Of a stretch of DNA of 64,000 nucleotides, positions 25,096-37,579 are shown in pieces. This DNA is from Apium graveolens (taxonomy: Eukaryota > Streptophyta > Magnoliopsida > Apiales > Apiaceae). A program made the position numbers and the translations under genes. Position 1 is the first letter of the stretch; the number at the start of each line of letters is the position of its first letter. The notes below the pieces were generated by a model. That model did not search any database. It had not been told where the DNA came from and saw only the letters and a program-made list of their open reading frames with translations. The stretch is from NCBI RefSeq assembly GCF_009905375.1, contig NC_133647.1, forward strand, positions 48,294,506-48,358,505, given 5' to 3'.

Positions 25096-27791
25096 GTTAT
25101 TATTATTATTATTATTGTTGTTGTCGTTGTTATTCATCTCATTCTTATCACTTTATTCTCATTGTTATGGTTATTCACCTCAACCATCATCTCATTATTG
25201 GTTATCCATTAGGAAATTTTATTAACCAACGAACATTCACTAACTGACCAGGAAGCCTTAACAATTGCTAGATTAATTAATAATCTCTTATATATTGATT
25301 CAAAATAATACTTTTTAGAATACAACCTTTCTTTGAATCTCAATTTAAAGAAAATCCCTTAGTCATATTTGAAAATAATTAACTAAATAAAATAAATTTA
25401 ATTAAATAGTTAATCCCAAGATGTCTTAATAAATATATAATTAATGAAATTATGAATACACCATCTTTCTGAGATTGGGTTGTGATAATATCATTTACTA
25501 TCCTCAATCTGGCATTTAATAATATTAAATACCCCAATATATGACCTTCGAAGAAAGAAATAATATACAGTCATATAATATTTGAAGGAACAATCTCCGA
25601 TCTACGATGACTAGTGTCAGAAGAAAGGTCGGCTTCCGGTCGACTTAATGAATACATAAATAATATGAAAAAACTTCCTCATTTATTTGAGTCTACTTCT
25701 CTTAATAGTTCTACCCTATTCTAGGGATTCACAAGTCCTTAAAAATATTGTACTTATGTAGCCATGCATACCTCAACAAAATCCTCCATTCATATTTAGT
25801 CTATGCATATATATACATATGAACACTTTATGATGAACAATATCATAAGGTAGAGAAGTCAACAGTTAAGGATAGAAATCTTGCATTACCAATGCGAATA
25901 TAAATGCGACTGCAACCTCCCATGCGACTGCGAGGGTCCTGGGTTATGTCGAGGTGATATAACGCTAAAGACAAAGTAGGGTTAACAACTAGTGCTAACA
26001 TATACTACTTAAACTATCAAATACAATCCAATGCATAATTGCTATACACTATTGCAAATTCTACTAGTTGATGCTGCATATATCTTAAAGGACACATAAG
26101 CATGTTATTTATACTCACATTGCATCCTATGACTTAGCAAAATCCAAGTTATAACTCAATTTATTCATTCACGCTTCCCGTCGTTTTGCTTACGATTTTC
26201 CATGGATGTTGCTTACTTCATCATTTTTATAAAATTGAAAAATAATCCTTTTAATCCAAAACTTCCACGAGGACTTTCCTAACTGACCCTAGCATGTCAT
26301 ACTAAAGTTTAAAGATTTTCTCAGTCCTTCTAAGAGGTGATATGATAGTCTCAAAACTTCACTTAAGCAAAGTTTGGTTTCGCGAAACAACGTTCACCAA
26401 AATGGACATAACTTTTAAACCGTAAATGCGTTTTATGCGGTTCTTGCACTCACGTAAACTAAATGACAACCTCTAAATAAAGACACAGTTAGATGGTCAC
26501 AAATGGACATACCTTATTTCATGATCCCGACAGTTTTAGTGGCTAACAAAAATTCGGCATTACGACGGCTATAACTATTCGATTTCCAAAATCATTCCAT
26601 GTCTAAAATCAATCCAATCAACAATCACAATCCATACACTAACCATTAAAAATTAAATCAAGATCATAACAATCAACTTTCACAACACTCATCCAAACAC
26701 ATACTACTAAACAAATCCAAATCAACATCAATCATCCATTATACTAAGCTCTTAACTTATGCTAACACATAATCACTAAATCATCATCAAAACTCAAACT
26801 CAATATCAAGATTCTTGGATTCCATACCTTCCTTGGAGTGTTTTAGCCACCACAAAGCTTTTTACTACCCTTGTATAGCCTTAAACTAGCTTGGCTCATC
26901 CATGGAATCAAGAAACAAAAGTTAGATTCTTGGAGTTACTATTGGTCCGATTGAAAGAACTGGAACAATTAGGGTCTTAACGTCTTTATCTGGATGAGAC
27001 TTGTGAACTAGAGTTGTAGATCATCTCAATACCTTTACAAAGAACTATAGAACACAATATTTGAGTGAGAAATGAAGGAGATACATCAGTTTTAATGTGC
27101 TGGTTCTGTTTTGGCCGAGAGCAATGGAAATGGGAGAGGAAATGCTTTTGCTTTCTTGTGTTTGTGGAATAATATGGTGGATGATGATGGGTTTTCTTGA
27201 TATTTTTAATACCTAAATTAATTCTCACCATTTGCCATGTGTTGGTGATTTGTGGTGAGATGAGATCATCTCTAGTTAACTAGATAATTAACTAGCCATT
27301 CCTTCCTAACTATTACATGGTTTCTTGGTTGATCAACTATCCACTTTTCCTTGCCACTTGCAAAGGTATTTGCAAGAGTCTTTATTCATTTCTTTGTCCG
27401 GTTATCACTCAATCTCGTTGATTGTTTGGATAAATACCTCAATGGTTTTATTGATAAAATCTTCTTGTTATTTTTAATACCTAAATTAATTCTCCTTTAT
27501 AATTCTTGGATTTAAAATCCTTCATCTTAATATTAATTCCTTAAATCCCTTAATATCTGGTGGAAATCTCGGGGAAAAATAATAGTGCTCGTTTTCGAAA
27601 TCCGACGGCTTTTACAGACACTTATTTTCACTCTCCAATACTAATATAGGCTTAGAATTTCCATAAGAGAACTCCTATATACGAGCGTCTAATAATATTA
27701 CTTAATCATCAAAAAAATACTATTCATCAGGGTTTAGAAAAAGTACTATTCACTAATGCTTTAATTATTACCAAAAATTGGGGTTATTACA
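23739..27791 (-). mobile_element. Right (5') LTR of the beta tandem (4.05 kb)
   Basis: The plus strand runs from TGTAACACCCCC to GGGTTATTACA. It is homologous throughout to 14170-18208. The right edge abuts copia gag sequence at 27792, so the beta element is inserted in the copia element; the expected 5-bp target duplication is AGTCG (27792-27796). The conserved motif TGAGCAAATAATGCTCAGCA is at 24205-24227. A 26-base segment at 27201-27226 duplicates 27469-27494 and replaces about 50 bases present in the middle LTR. Confidence 0.9.
25045..25133 (+). repeat. (ATT)n microsatellite in the right LTR
   Basis: A long ATT array with a few GTT and GTC units. Its frame gives a meaningless poly-isoleucine ORF. 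Confidence 0.97.
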
Positions 27792-29381
27792 AGTCGAGTT
27801 ACCATCTCTCAGATTGGATTCAAGTTTCTCCTTACCTTTTTTCCAGGCTGCAACACAAAAAAGATTCCATACCTTGAACATTAGTAATCTGAGCATGAAC
27901 ATCTCTAGATGTTTTCCATGCTTTGATTACTTTATGTTCTCATTCAAGCTGCTTTCTTAAAATTTCTTCTTTCTTTAAGGACTCAGTTAGTTTATCTTTA
28001 GCAATCTTGCATTCAATCCTTAATTTTTCGAATTCAATAAATTGAGACTTTAGCACATTGTTCCTCTCACTTAAAAATAGATTGTTTTCTTTAATTTTAG
28101 CATTTTCCTTAGTGAGGGACTTAAGTGTAGCACACATATGTCATTGTTTGCATCATTACACCCATCTTTAGTTAAATGTGCTAGGTTAGTTGTGATTACC
28201 TAATTGTTTGATGAACTTGTCTCTGTTTCATCTGACTTGGCCATTAGGGCTAGATTGACATAGCTAGTTTCTTCATCTTCATCCAATCCATCTACAGCCC
28301 AGTCATTCTCCTGTGTGATGAAAGCCCTTTCCCTTTATTTGAGCAACTCAAAGTATTTCTGTTTATAATCAATAGGCTCAAACTTCTTTTTGCTAGAATC
28401 AGACTTTCTGCACTCATTAGCAAAATGACCAGCTAAGCCACATTTGAAACACTTGAATTTGGATTTATCCACCATGCTTCTATTTGGCTTAACAGCTCCA
28501 AAGTTCTTCTTGAACTTGAGCTTGGAAAATCTTCTGGATAAAAATGCTAAATGGTCATCTATATCATCCATGTCATCTTGAATCAACTGTTCTTCATTTT
28601 CAGCTACCAGTCCCTTACCCTTGCTTTCACTGACCTTTGATGTAGACTCAACAGCTTCTACCTTCATCTCTTTCTCTTTCTCTAACTCAGCAACCTGTGC
28701 TATGGACCCTCCTTTCTTCCTTCCTTTCTCCATCCTTTCATCTTGCTCTATTTCAAGCTCATAAGTTTTCAGGATGCCATACAGTCTCTCCAAGGTGAAC
28801 TCCTTATAATCCTGAGAATTTTTCAAAAAAACTGTCATTGGCTTCCATTCTTTTGGGAGAGATCTAAAAAACTTGAGGTTAGAGTCTTTTGTTTGATAGA
28901 CCCTTCCATGCAATTTTAGAGCATTAAGTAATTTCTGAAATCTACTGAAAATATCAGTGAGTGATTCACTATCTTCACAATGGAAGTGCTCATATTGCTG
29001 AATTAGGAGCTGCATCTTGTTCTCCCTTAGTTGCTCAGTACCATCACAAATAATTTGAATTGTGTCCCAAACCTCTATGGTTGTTTTACAGTTAATGATG
29101 TTATCAAACATATCACCATTAACTCCATTGAATAATATGTTCATGGCCTTCTTATCTTTCCTGACTTGCTCAATATTAGGATCTGACCATTCATGCCCGG
29201 GTTTTGGAACAGATGGTTCATTGCCAGTTGCAACTCTCATAGGTATATGAGGACCTCTTTCTATGCAATTCACATAGGCCTCATCTTGAGAAAGAAGATG
29301 TAGATGCATCTTGACCTTCCAATGGTGATAGTTGTCCTTCTCCAGAAAAGGAATTTTAACTCTAGCATCCTTCTTGTTCAT
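27792..29381 (-). pseudogene. Ty1/copia gag pseudogene (gag with zinc knuckle and coiled coil)
   Basis: A 348-codon frame starts at the ATG at 29381. It begins with IPFLEKDNYHHWKVKMHLHL, typical of copia gag N-termini (DUF4219/UBN2 type). The UBN2-like capsid region follows (about residues 70-220), then a charged linker rich in E and K, and the zinc knuckle CFKCGLAGHFANEC near residue 312. It stops after KYFELLK at 28335, but the same protein family continues in broken frames to 27792: an acidic DEDEE stretch, then a heptad-like coiled coil (ENNLFLSERNNVLKSQF at about 28050-28090). The reading ends abruptly at the beta LTR. The pol part is absent from the window. Confidence 0.88.
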
Positions 29382-29425
29382 CTTGTTATTTGTTGATCTT
29401 TATACTCTTTGTACTTCAAGAGCCT

Positions 29426-29437
29426 GCTCTGATACCA
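29426..29437 (-). other. Primer-binding site of the copia element
   Basis: The minus strand reads TGGTATCAGAGC, two bases from the LTR edge at about 29440 and about 45 bases upstream of the gag ATG. Confidence 0.9.
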
Positions 29438-29975
29438 ATTTTTATTCCCTAACAATACAATAAGAATTACAGAAAGGGGGTTGAATGTAATTCTGGCTAC
29501 TTTTTCTAAATAAAAAGAAATGTTCTAACTTGACAAAATATTGCAGTAATAAATACAGAGGCTTTTAAAAATTTCTGGTGGATTTGAAAGTATCCACCAT
29601 AGATATATAAATATCAAATTGGGAACTCTGTAAAGCTTTGAATAGCTCACAGCTGCTTACAAGTTTGAACAACTAAACTTCAGTAAAATTCTAACAGAAT
29701 ACAGTTTGATATGTTTCTCTGAGAAATAGGCTTGCTTAGTTAATTATTCTACTTGCTACTCTTGGTTTATATATCACCAAGTTACATGACTAATAAGACA
29801 AGACAAATACAAAAAAACTTATCTAGTCTAAAATCATGTTACTTTATTACTCTTTCCAGCATCTTTGACTGTCTTCACAATTGCATAGAAATGGTAATGC
29901 TTCTTTGTTTTCAAAATCCTGCTTAACAGGCTGCCACATTCCTTTTGCAAACACCCAACGCATGTGACTGTGTTG

Positions 29976-32900
29976 TGTCACACCCCCAACTTAACATACA
30001 AAATAAATAACTTTTACAATATTTAAAAGAAAGTAAACTTGACCGAATCCAAGATCTTACAGTTTAGGGTTTGGAACAGCCCAACACTAGCATCTATTAT
30101 AATTGATTTTTTTATCGAGTCCTCACACAAAACTATCTCTTATTCTACCTGAGCTCGGACATACGCATCGGCGTCACAGGTCTTACGTGCTGTCTGCTTG
30201 AATCTAACCATAGCTGCTAGCTTTTAATATCAGGGTAAAGCAAGGAGTGAGCCAAATGCTCAACAAGTGCTAAATAATACGGTACAAAGCATAAATCGAG
30301 ATATATATAAAAGAATGACAATGCGAAGACGTAACCAATATTAACAAGAAATAAAACTTTGAGAGATGGCATCATTTGGTTGAATCAAAACATTTTCAAA
30401 ATCATAACTTACACAAAATCATTTTATGATGCTACGGATTACAGCCGGTGATCAGCCGCGAAGTAATCCTGAACCTCGTTGGGTTCTAAAACATTAATGG
30501 GATCCCTAGGCAACTTTTAAGCCTACAATATAAGTGTGGAAAGGACTCACGTCTCAGTCCAGATCCACTATTCAAAGAAAACATTTATCCCCCTTTGGGA
30601 CTGAAAATCCATATTTTAATTATTTCAAAAACTGATGCCGATTCATGATAAAATCTCTTAAGTAGTAAACATTTTTATCAAGGGATTATAGATCAACTTG
30701 AAATACTGGGAATATGTCACCAAATCTCAGGGCCATTATCCACTAGACTTTACTATATTAGGGTTATTGAAAGGTTTCCATATAGAAGAACTTTGGCAAG
30801 GAAATTTAGCAAGGCTATTGGATATTATGAAAGAGTAATGCCAAACTAGGCTTAAAGCAATGGTTTTCGACAAGGTACAAGTACTAGAACATCAAGAAGA
30901 TAAGCTTCATGAATACTAAGGGTGTTAAGGTATGAAGAAATGATCTTTAGCTCAAGGTATATCAGGATTGTCGAACTTTAGGGCAAAAAAAGGGGTTATC
31001 AATCAATTAAGAACAACTTTAAAGAATATCTGGCTTTTAGGTATCAAGGTACAGTTTCTATTGGGGTTCAAGCATCAGGGTGAGATGTCAATATTTTAGG
31101 AATCAATAGCATGTTAATAAAGAGGATCAATCAAGTATTATATCAAATCTTTATTTTATCATGGCATTCCAATTACTTTGATATACTAGCGTGATACGAC
31201 TTTTGATCTACTTGCAATATGTACTTGAGGGTTCATGGCATTTCTATATAATATAAAGATAGATTTAAGAATCGCTTGGTTCAAGTATATCAAGATAACT
31301 CAGGATAATCACATCAATATATATGAACTAATTATCACACATTTGCAGTGTAAACGAAAAACAGGTTGAATCACTTGCCTTGAAAAAGGCTGGTCTGGTC
31401 TGGCTGGTAGGAGCAACTGGAAGCTTTACTCGACCTTTATGGAAAGTTTACCCTCGTCTCGATATCCTACACAATTAATAATAACCTCATTATAATATAC
31501 TCTCACCAACTCAACCTATTTACAACCCGAAATTAAACACAAATGGCACTTAGGCCTATATGCACGAAATTTATAATCACCTCATAAATACAATAGTACC
31601 CATAGCCAAATATACTCACATACCATATTTTAATACCAAATAATATCACGCACATCATAATGCAACACTAGGCTTGGATGATCTCGATCCCCAACTAAGT
31701 CACTTGATCGCTAAACTAGACAAAGTCTCCAAATTGGGCCTTCTAACTCGGTGTGCCTTTACTTAACTATCCAAAACCTATTGACCCTCAATTGGGCCTT
31801 TAACTCTAATGGATTTATACTATCTTGCAACCATAGTGGTCAACCCAGGTCTCACTCATAGGTGCTCTAAAACTATGTGGTAAGTGAAAGTGCTCACTGG
31901 AGTAAATTTCAAAATGACATCTATGGTTTCTTGGATGCATTAGACACTCTTAAACTACAAGTTTACCTCCAACTTCTACACTAGACTCTTCTGACCATAA
32001 GGCATCTCCCAAACTAGATGTGGCTCAAGGGTCTAGCTTGGGCCTCCTTGGGCCTAAGCTCAAAGTCCAAGGTTCCCCTATTTTTCTGGGCAGAAAATGC
32101 CCTGACTTGAACTAACTTGTGACACATGGTTCTAACTCAAATCCTATGAAATATGGTTGGAAAAACTCCTCTGACACTCCCTCTAACTAAGTCCCAACAG
32201 GGCCTACCCATGACATGGTCAAAACTTCCTATTTCTATGTTGCAACAAAACTGTCCCCTGCTGGACAGATTTTGTGATTCCACTCGTGCACCTAACCAAA
32301 CGACTTGTAAATCTCCAAAAAACACCTAAAACCTTTTATATACTCCTAATTATAGTTTCTGGTGGCTTGGGCCTCAAAGTGCACAACAATGACATGGTCA
32401 AAACTCACTCTAAACCTCAGGGTACCAAACTGATTTTCTGCAGAAACTAAGACTCTCCTTTCTCCAAGGTTCTCACTTAACAAACCCAACCACCAACAAC
32501 CAAAATACCCAAACCATAACTTAACTATGGTGATCTACTGAACTAACTTCCTTACACTCATAATAGGCTTAGTGGAGATCATCCTTACTTAGGGTGCAAT
32601 ATAGCAAAACAAAGGAAATCACATTACACAAATCACAAGTCATCAAGTTTTCCAGGACAACAACTTTAACCCTTTTGATAAGTAGAAACGAGATAACATC
32701 ACATATTAAGGAGAAAAATTCTTAATTAATATCTTAACTTAACTAAAATTAAGGTTTACTAGAAAAATATCACTTCGAATGATCAATAACTTCCAAAATT
32801 TAAGAGAAATCTACATGCATGCATGACTTCGAGTCTTTCAAACCAAAACAACATGATTTTCAAATAAATTTTCATTATAAATCAACATGAAAGCCTATCA

Positions 32901-34006
32901 TGGATTATATCTAAATGACCACCTAGCATGCAAAGGTTTTTATCAAGATTTTACTAAGATTTTCATGTTATTATCACAAAAACACACAAAATGAAACAAA
33001 GCAACCAAAGCACCATCCATTCGGCTCATATCAAGTCATGGCCGAATGGATTAGGGTGAAAACAACATTTGCATAAGTACAACACACTCATGTTTAGCCA
33101 TTCTCAGCCCTATGATACTATAACTCATTGTGAAAGCCTTGAATTCACAAGAATCAAGGATATTCACTTTGAGTTTAACAAAAAAAACATCACCATGCAA
33201 AGTCAACACATAAGTTTTCTACTCTAAACTCTTGAGATACACATGAACAACATGTAGGGAGTAAGATTACTTGATTATACGATGATTATTTGAGTGAAGA
33301 AATGAAGAAAGAAGGGGATGGGGGCTTCGGTTTTGGAAATTGCCGAGAGGGAGGGGAGAAAGCCGAGAGGGATGAGGAGAAGAAGAGGAGAGTGAAGTGG
33401 TGGAGTGAAAGTGGAGTGGTGATCACTTCCTTGATTTGTTTTTATGTCTTGATTTGACTATAATGTGAGTGGGTTTGGGTAATGACAAGAGTAACCTTCT
33501 AGCTAGAGTTAGGCTATCTTGCATGCGAGGTCAATGAGGTAATCTAGCTAATAAATCATGAGTTAGTGGGTTTAGAAATGTCTTCTTTGTCCTTGAAGAG
33601 TATAGAAAGGTGGTTTGCATGCAAGGGCTTCCTTGTAATTTGCTAATTATTACAACTAAAATTTGTAAAGATTTATTTTTATAAAATAAAATACAAGTTC
33701 AAAAATTATAAAATTTATACCATAAAATAACTTGGATTTTCAGAAATTTTATAAAATCACTTTCAAAATTTGTGAACAAAATAACTTTTAAAAGAAAATT
33801 TCTGCAAGGTTTAGAATATTCCTTATAAATCAAAAATAAAGGAAATAAATAAACTTTTGCTTTGAAAAATCATATACTACATAAAGAAAATTTATAATGC
33901 AGAAATTTTCATTCACACAAACGTACAACCATTAAGTATATTTACATTCGGCTATAATATTATACCAAGTATACAAATAATATTACACAAAATGCCGGTC
34001 GTAACA
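29976..34006 (-). mobile_element. Ty3/gypsy solo LTR (4.03 kb) with perfect target duplication
   Basis: The segment begins TGTCACACCCCC and ends GTAACA. TGTTG flanks it on both sides (29971-29975 and 34007-34011). Removing it and one duplication restores the copia LTR as seen at 53116-53135. It has no PBS, PPT or coding remnant, so it is a solo LTR left by LTR-LTR recombination. Orientation is judged from the CACACCCCC end, which marks the 3' LTR end in the other gypsy elements. The motif GTGAGCCAAATGCTCAACAA is at 30247-30268. Its family differs from alpha and beta at the 5' end. Nothing coding is visible in its 4 kb. Confidence 0.93.
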
Positions 34007-34042
34007 TGTTGTCACTATCAACAGCTATTTGAATTTAATCAT

Positions 34043-34370
34043 CCGTCGGGAGTCTTGTAGATCATTCGTCGAGAGCTTTGTTGATCATCCGTCGGGAGTC
34101 TATTTGCCACTTGACTCTATTTCATTTATGCAGAATTATAAGATATCTCATATTTACAGTTAATCAACCTATTTTGCATATCAATCTAGTAGTCAACATG
34201 ACTTTCAGAACCCTAAGCAATCTACTTGACTGATACATGTTGTTTACAAAAATATGCTACAGTTCTTATTTGTTACATAAGCTACTCACAGGATGGATGT
34301 CAATTAGTCATTCGTCAGGACTATAAGGTTCATCCGTCGGGACTATATTTGATCATCCGTCGAGTGCTAC
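34043..34370 (+). repeat. CCGTCGGGA motif array in copia LTR
   Basis: Five or six variants of GATCATCCGTCGGGAGTCTT occur in the copia LTR. A parallel set of four lies at 53147-53240 in the second LTR copy. Confidence 0.85.
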
Positions 34371-34442
34371 AAATTACACTAAGTTGAATCTACTAAGGTG
34401 TTTTGTTAATCTAATCATCAAGTACGTAACATATTCCTAACA

Positions 34443-37063
34443 ATTATCTTATTTCGAATTTATTATAGATTAAATTATGAAAATTTGTTCTTGATGTTGT
34501 TCATATGATTTGATGATTCCATCATGTAGATAATTTTATCCTGGTCATTTTGGTATATTATATATTGAAAATAGAGATCAATAAATATAAAAATTGAGGT
34601 TTAATTTCTCTGAAAATTCAAAATTAGGGTTCTTGGTGTTCTTGAGTTGAAATTTGGGGCTTTTTTATTCATGAATTCTGGGCTAACTTGGTATATATCA
34701 ACGTATTCCTCTCGTGATGAGGAATCGAATGGTGTAAACAAAATCACCAAACGATGCCGGAACAGGGCGGTACGACCGATCGAAGTTCTAGACGCTGGAG
34801 AGATTCTACGCGATTTTCCAGCCATATCCCGGCGTTGTTGACGATTTTCTTGCAGATTCATGCTCCCCTTAACTAGTACTCAATTCTGGAGAGTCTAGCT
34901 TGATTCTGGGCATGTCGACTCGCCGCCGGCGGCCGGAGACGGCGACGGTGCCAAATTACGATTAAGTCCCCGTAGTTTCGGTTCTTTTCAAAATAAACCC
35001 TAAAGTTTTCCAGTTTTGCAAATCAGCCCCTGCTGTTTAGTTTTTTTTAAAAATGATGCTTTTATTATTTTAAAAAAAATCAAAAAAACATTTATTTAAG
35101 TATTTTAAATTCAGAAAATAGTTTTAATTATTTATTTATTCAAAAATAAATCGAAATTATTTTATTATTTAATTTTAATTAGTTTCTAATTATTTTACTT
35201 AATTGATTATTTTAATTAATTGATTAATTAATTTAATTAATTTTAATTGATTTAATAATTAGATTTAATTATTTAAAATTGATTTAAAAATCCTGAAAAA
35301 TAGTTTCGAGCTTTAAATATTATTTAAAATTATTTTCAAGGCTCGATAATTATTATAAAATTATTTTATAGAAAGATTCGAGTGTTTGAACTCTGTTATT
35401 TAATAATAAAATGATTCGGAGACCTGTTTTAATTCCAAAAAATGTTCAAAAATTTATATTAAATACCTGAAAAATCATTTTAACCCCGAATCTTCTTTGA
35501 ATAATTATATTAATTGAATATCTTATGTGCTACGTGTTATAAGTGAACTGATTGATGTATAGTGTGACTGTACGTGCATTGTTTGACTATTTTTTTCATA
35601 ACTTTCAATTCATACGCCGGATTTGGGTGAAACAAAGGGTAGATGAAAGCTTATGAAGTCTATATGATGATTATAATGATATGAGATTGGGTATTAATAG
35701 ATACTTGTGATGCCTAGCAGAGTAAGCAAGACATAAAAAGAAGGCCAATGATCAGTAAATAGAACTGAAGTGTAGAAAAAGAAAGCAAGTGATTGATGAA
35801 TAGAGACAAGGCATAGAAAATGAAGGAAAGTGATTGAAAAGTAAAACTGTTAAATGAGTACAAGTAAAGTTCGAAATCATCTGTGACAAGGCAAGTACTT
35901 CTGAACCTTCTTCAAGATATATTGCAAATGTTTTTGAACTTTCTCATAACATATTGCTATTATTCAAAATAACTCATGTTTTATATCGCAAGTGCTTTAA
36001 ATTGTTCAACCTTGAACCCTAATCATATCATTGAACTTGAGCTGCAAGCCTTATTTCTTGTAAACCACCATCGACTAATTTTCCAAATATTAAACCATAC
36101 AAATACGATACTACTCCACAAATACATACCTACCATAAACAAAATACTGAAACAAAATTTCTTGAGCCTAAATAAACTTATATACTATGGAATACCCCAT
36201 GACATCAAAGATCCATACCCTGTATTATTATTGAACCATTGTTCATAAAATACTTGATCATTCCTCAGGCTTGCAGCCATTCTTCATATTTATACCTTGA
36301 TATTCCCTGGTGATACCTATGAAATGGTTTATGCTCTGAGATAATTGCTTTATTAATGTCAATTATGATTATGTTTTTATTGAATTATATTAGTTATCAT
36401 ATTGAATCATTTTAGAATTGGATGGTTTTATAAATGTGGACCAGATTCGTGGTTAGACCAGATTCATGGTCATATTAGGCCAATGAGTGTCTTGGATCTA
36501 GTATATAGAGCAGAGCTGTGTGCCTTGCTCGGGGTTAGTGCGTGCTGATCAGTAGCCTAACCTGGGTTTTTAAAATGAAAAGTGAATATCCAATTCTAAT
36601 CATTGCTTATTCAGAAACTTGATTCTTCTGAATCATTTCAATTGGTTATTGTTTAACCTCAGTTATTGCTATTATGACTTGCTGAGCTAGTTAGATCACT
36701 CTTGCAAACCTTTTTATATTTTCAACAGTTAAAAAGGGAAATTATTGGTAACGAGGATTCCCAGTCCAGTGTGCGAGCTAGGATTCCAGGTTAAGTTGGA
36801 TCGAGCTAGCAGAAGGTGTATATTGTAGATGAGTTATGCAAGATTGTAAGAATGATATCATTATCAGTTGTAAGTTGAACTACTTGGGATTTGATATGAT
36901 ATAATAAAAGATAAGTTTGTGGCTTATTTTCATACTTTAACCCGTTGCTATCCGTGGTTGTGTAAAGAAGGGTCAATGCATATAATATTTTATATATAGG
37001 TTTATATATGGCATGTATGTTGTGGACCCCCAAACTTCTGACCCAGGTTTGGAGGGTGTCACA
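34443..37063 (+). mobile_element. Alpha-family gypsy LTR, downstream part
   Basis: This matches the downstream part of the alpha LTR at 53321-56621: a GC-rich CCGG block (34860-34960), an AT-rich stretch of AATTAATTGATT variants (35150-35290), the segment GAGCTGTGTGCCTTGCTCGG (about 36510-36540), the motif ACTTGCTGAGCTAGTTAG (from 36677), and the end ACTTCTGACCCAGG...GTGTCACA. It is plus-strand and ends at 37063. No PBS follows, so it is a 3' or solo LTR. Its beginning is cut by the copia element at 34442 and should lie left of the window. ORFs on either strand look like chance frames. Confidence 0.85.
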
Positions 37064-37403
37064 ATGAAGGTCTGTATTGGCTGTATGGTTGGTAGTAAGG
37101 GAAGAAAGAAGAGCAAGAGAAATGGCTGAAAAAGAGGAAAGGAGAAGAAAGTATATTGAAGAGATAGATATGTATATACAAAAATCTGAAGAACTCAAGG
37201 CAAAGGGGATGATTAGAATTACCAAGGATGGACAATTTCTAAACATCAAGGCTGTCAGATTCTCAAAATTAAGGGTTAATTTATTGAGTGGTAAATCCAT
37301 TAGATGATAAGTTCAAACTTGTAGAAGCTCTAAGAGGGACACCAATCATAGAGGAACTAGAAGTACTTGTAAAGTTAAAGGACCTCATTAGAGAAGAAAC
37401 ATG
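37064..37403 (+). pseudogene. C-terminal fragment of a charged copia ORF (post-pol region)
   Basis: Codons from about 37077 encode a strongly charged, probably helical segment (REERRAREMAEKEERRRKYI) followed by DMYIQKSEELKAKGMIRI. The frame stops at 37307; a +1 frame carries on as DDKFKLVEALRGTPIIEELE and ends at about 37403. The position just upstream of a polypurine tract and copia LTR makes it the 3'-most coding part of that element. I do not recognise a catalytic domain. The start seen here is not the true start, because the alpha LTR interrupts the element at 37063. Confidence 0.55.
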
Positions 37404-37566
37404 AGATGAGAAATTTGTCTAATGAATATACCTATCTAACTCTTATAATCATTCAATGTATAAAATCTATACTTCTGTCAATTTTTTATGTAATTTTTTA
37501 TTGTTCATTGTAACTTGGGGTAGTCTTGTTATCAGACATGAATTTGTGATAAACAATTTTCTCACA

Positions 37567-37579
37567 AATTGGGGGAGAT
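37567..37579 (+). other. Polypurine tract of the second copia element
   Basis: AATTGGGGGAGAT directly precedes the LTR start TGTTGTACAAG. This is a common copia arrangement. Confidence 0.9.

Larger units (their letters stand above)
29440..34442 (-). mobile_element. 5' LTR of the copia element, split by a gypsy solo LTR
   Basis: The copia LTR occupies 29440-29975 and 34012-34442, about 967 bp once the 4-kb insertion is removed. Its left edge was set by alignment with the second copy at 52812-53320, whose start is TGTTATTCCCTAACA; here the terminal TG reads TT. The right edge ends in CCTAACA, and the next bases ATTAT (34443-34447) are the expected target duplication. The LTR contains spaced copies of GATCATCCGTCGGGAGTCT (about 34040-34110, with weaker ones to 34370). 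Confidence 0.85.

Noticed and set aside
25003..25212. Frame with long poly-isoleucine and valine
   Set aside because: Direct translation of the ATT/GTT microsatellite.
35150..35290. AATTAATTGATT palindromic stretch as a possible origin or matrix attachment site
   Set aside because: Occurs at the same place in all alpha LTRs (44220-44360, 54960-55110, 63800-63950); it is a family feature of low complexity.
36806..37300. 164-codon frame on the minus strand
   Set aside because: Runs antisense across the alpha LTR end and the copia charged ORF; crosses an insertion junction, so it cannot be an old gene.
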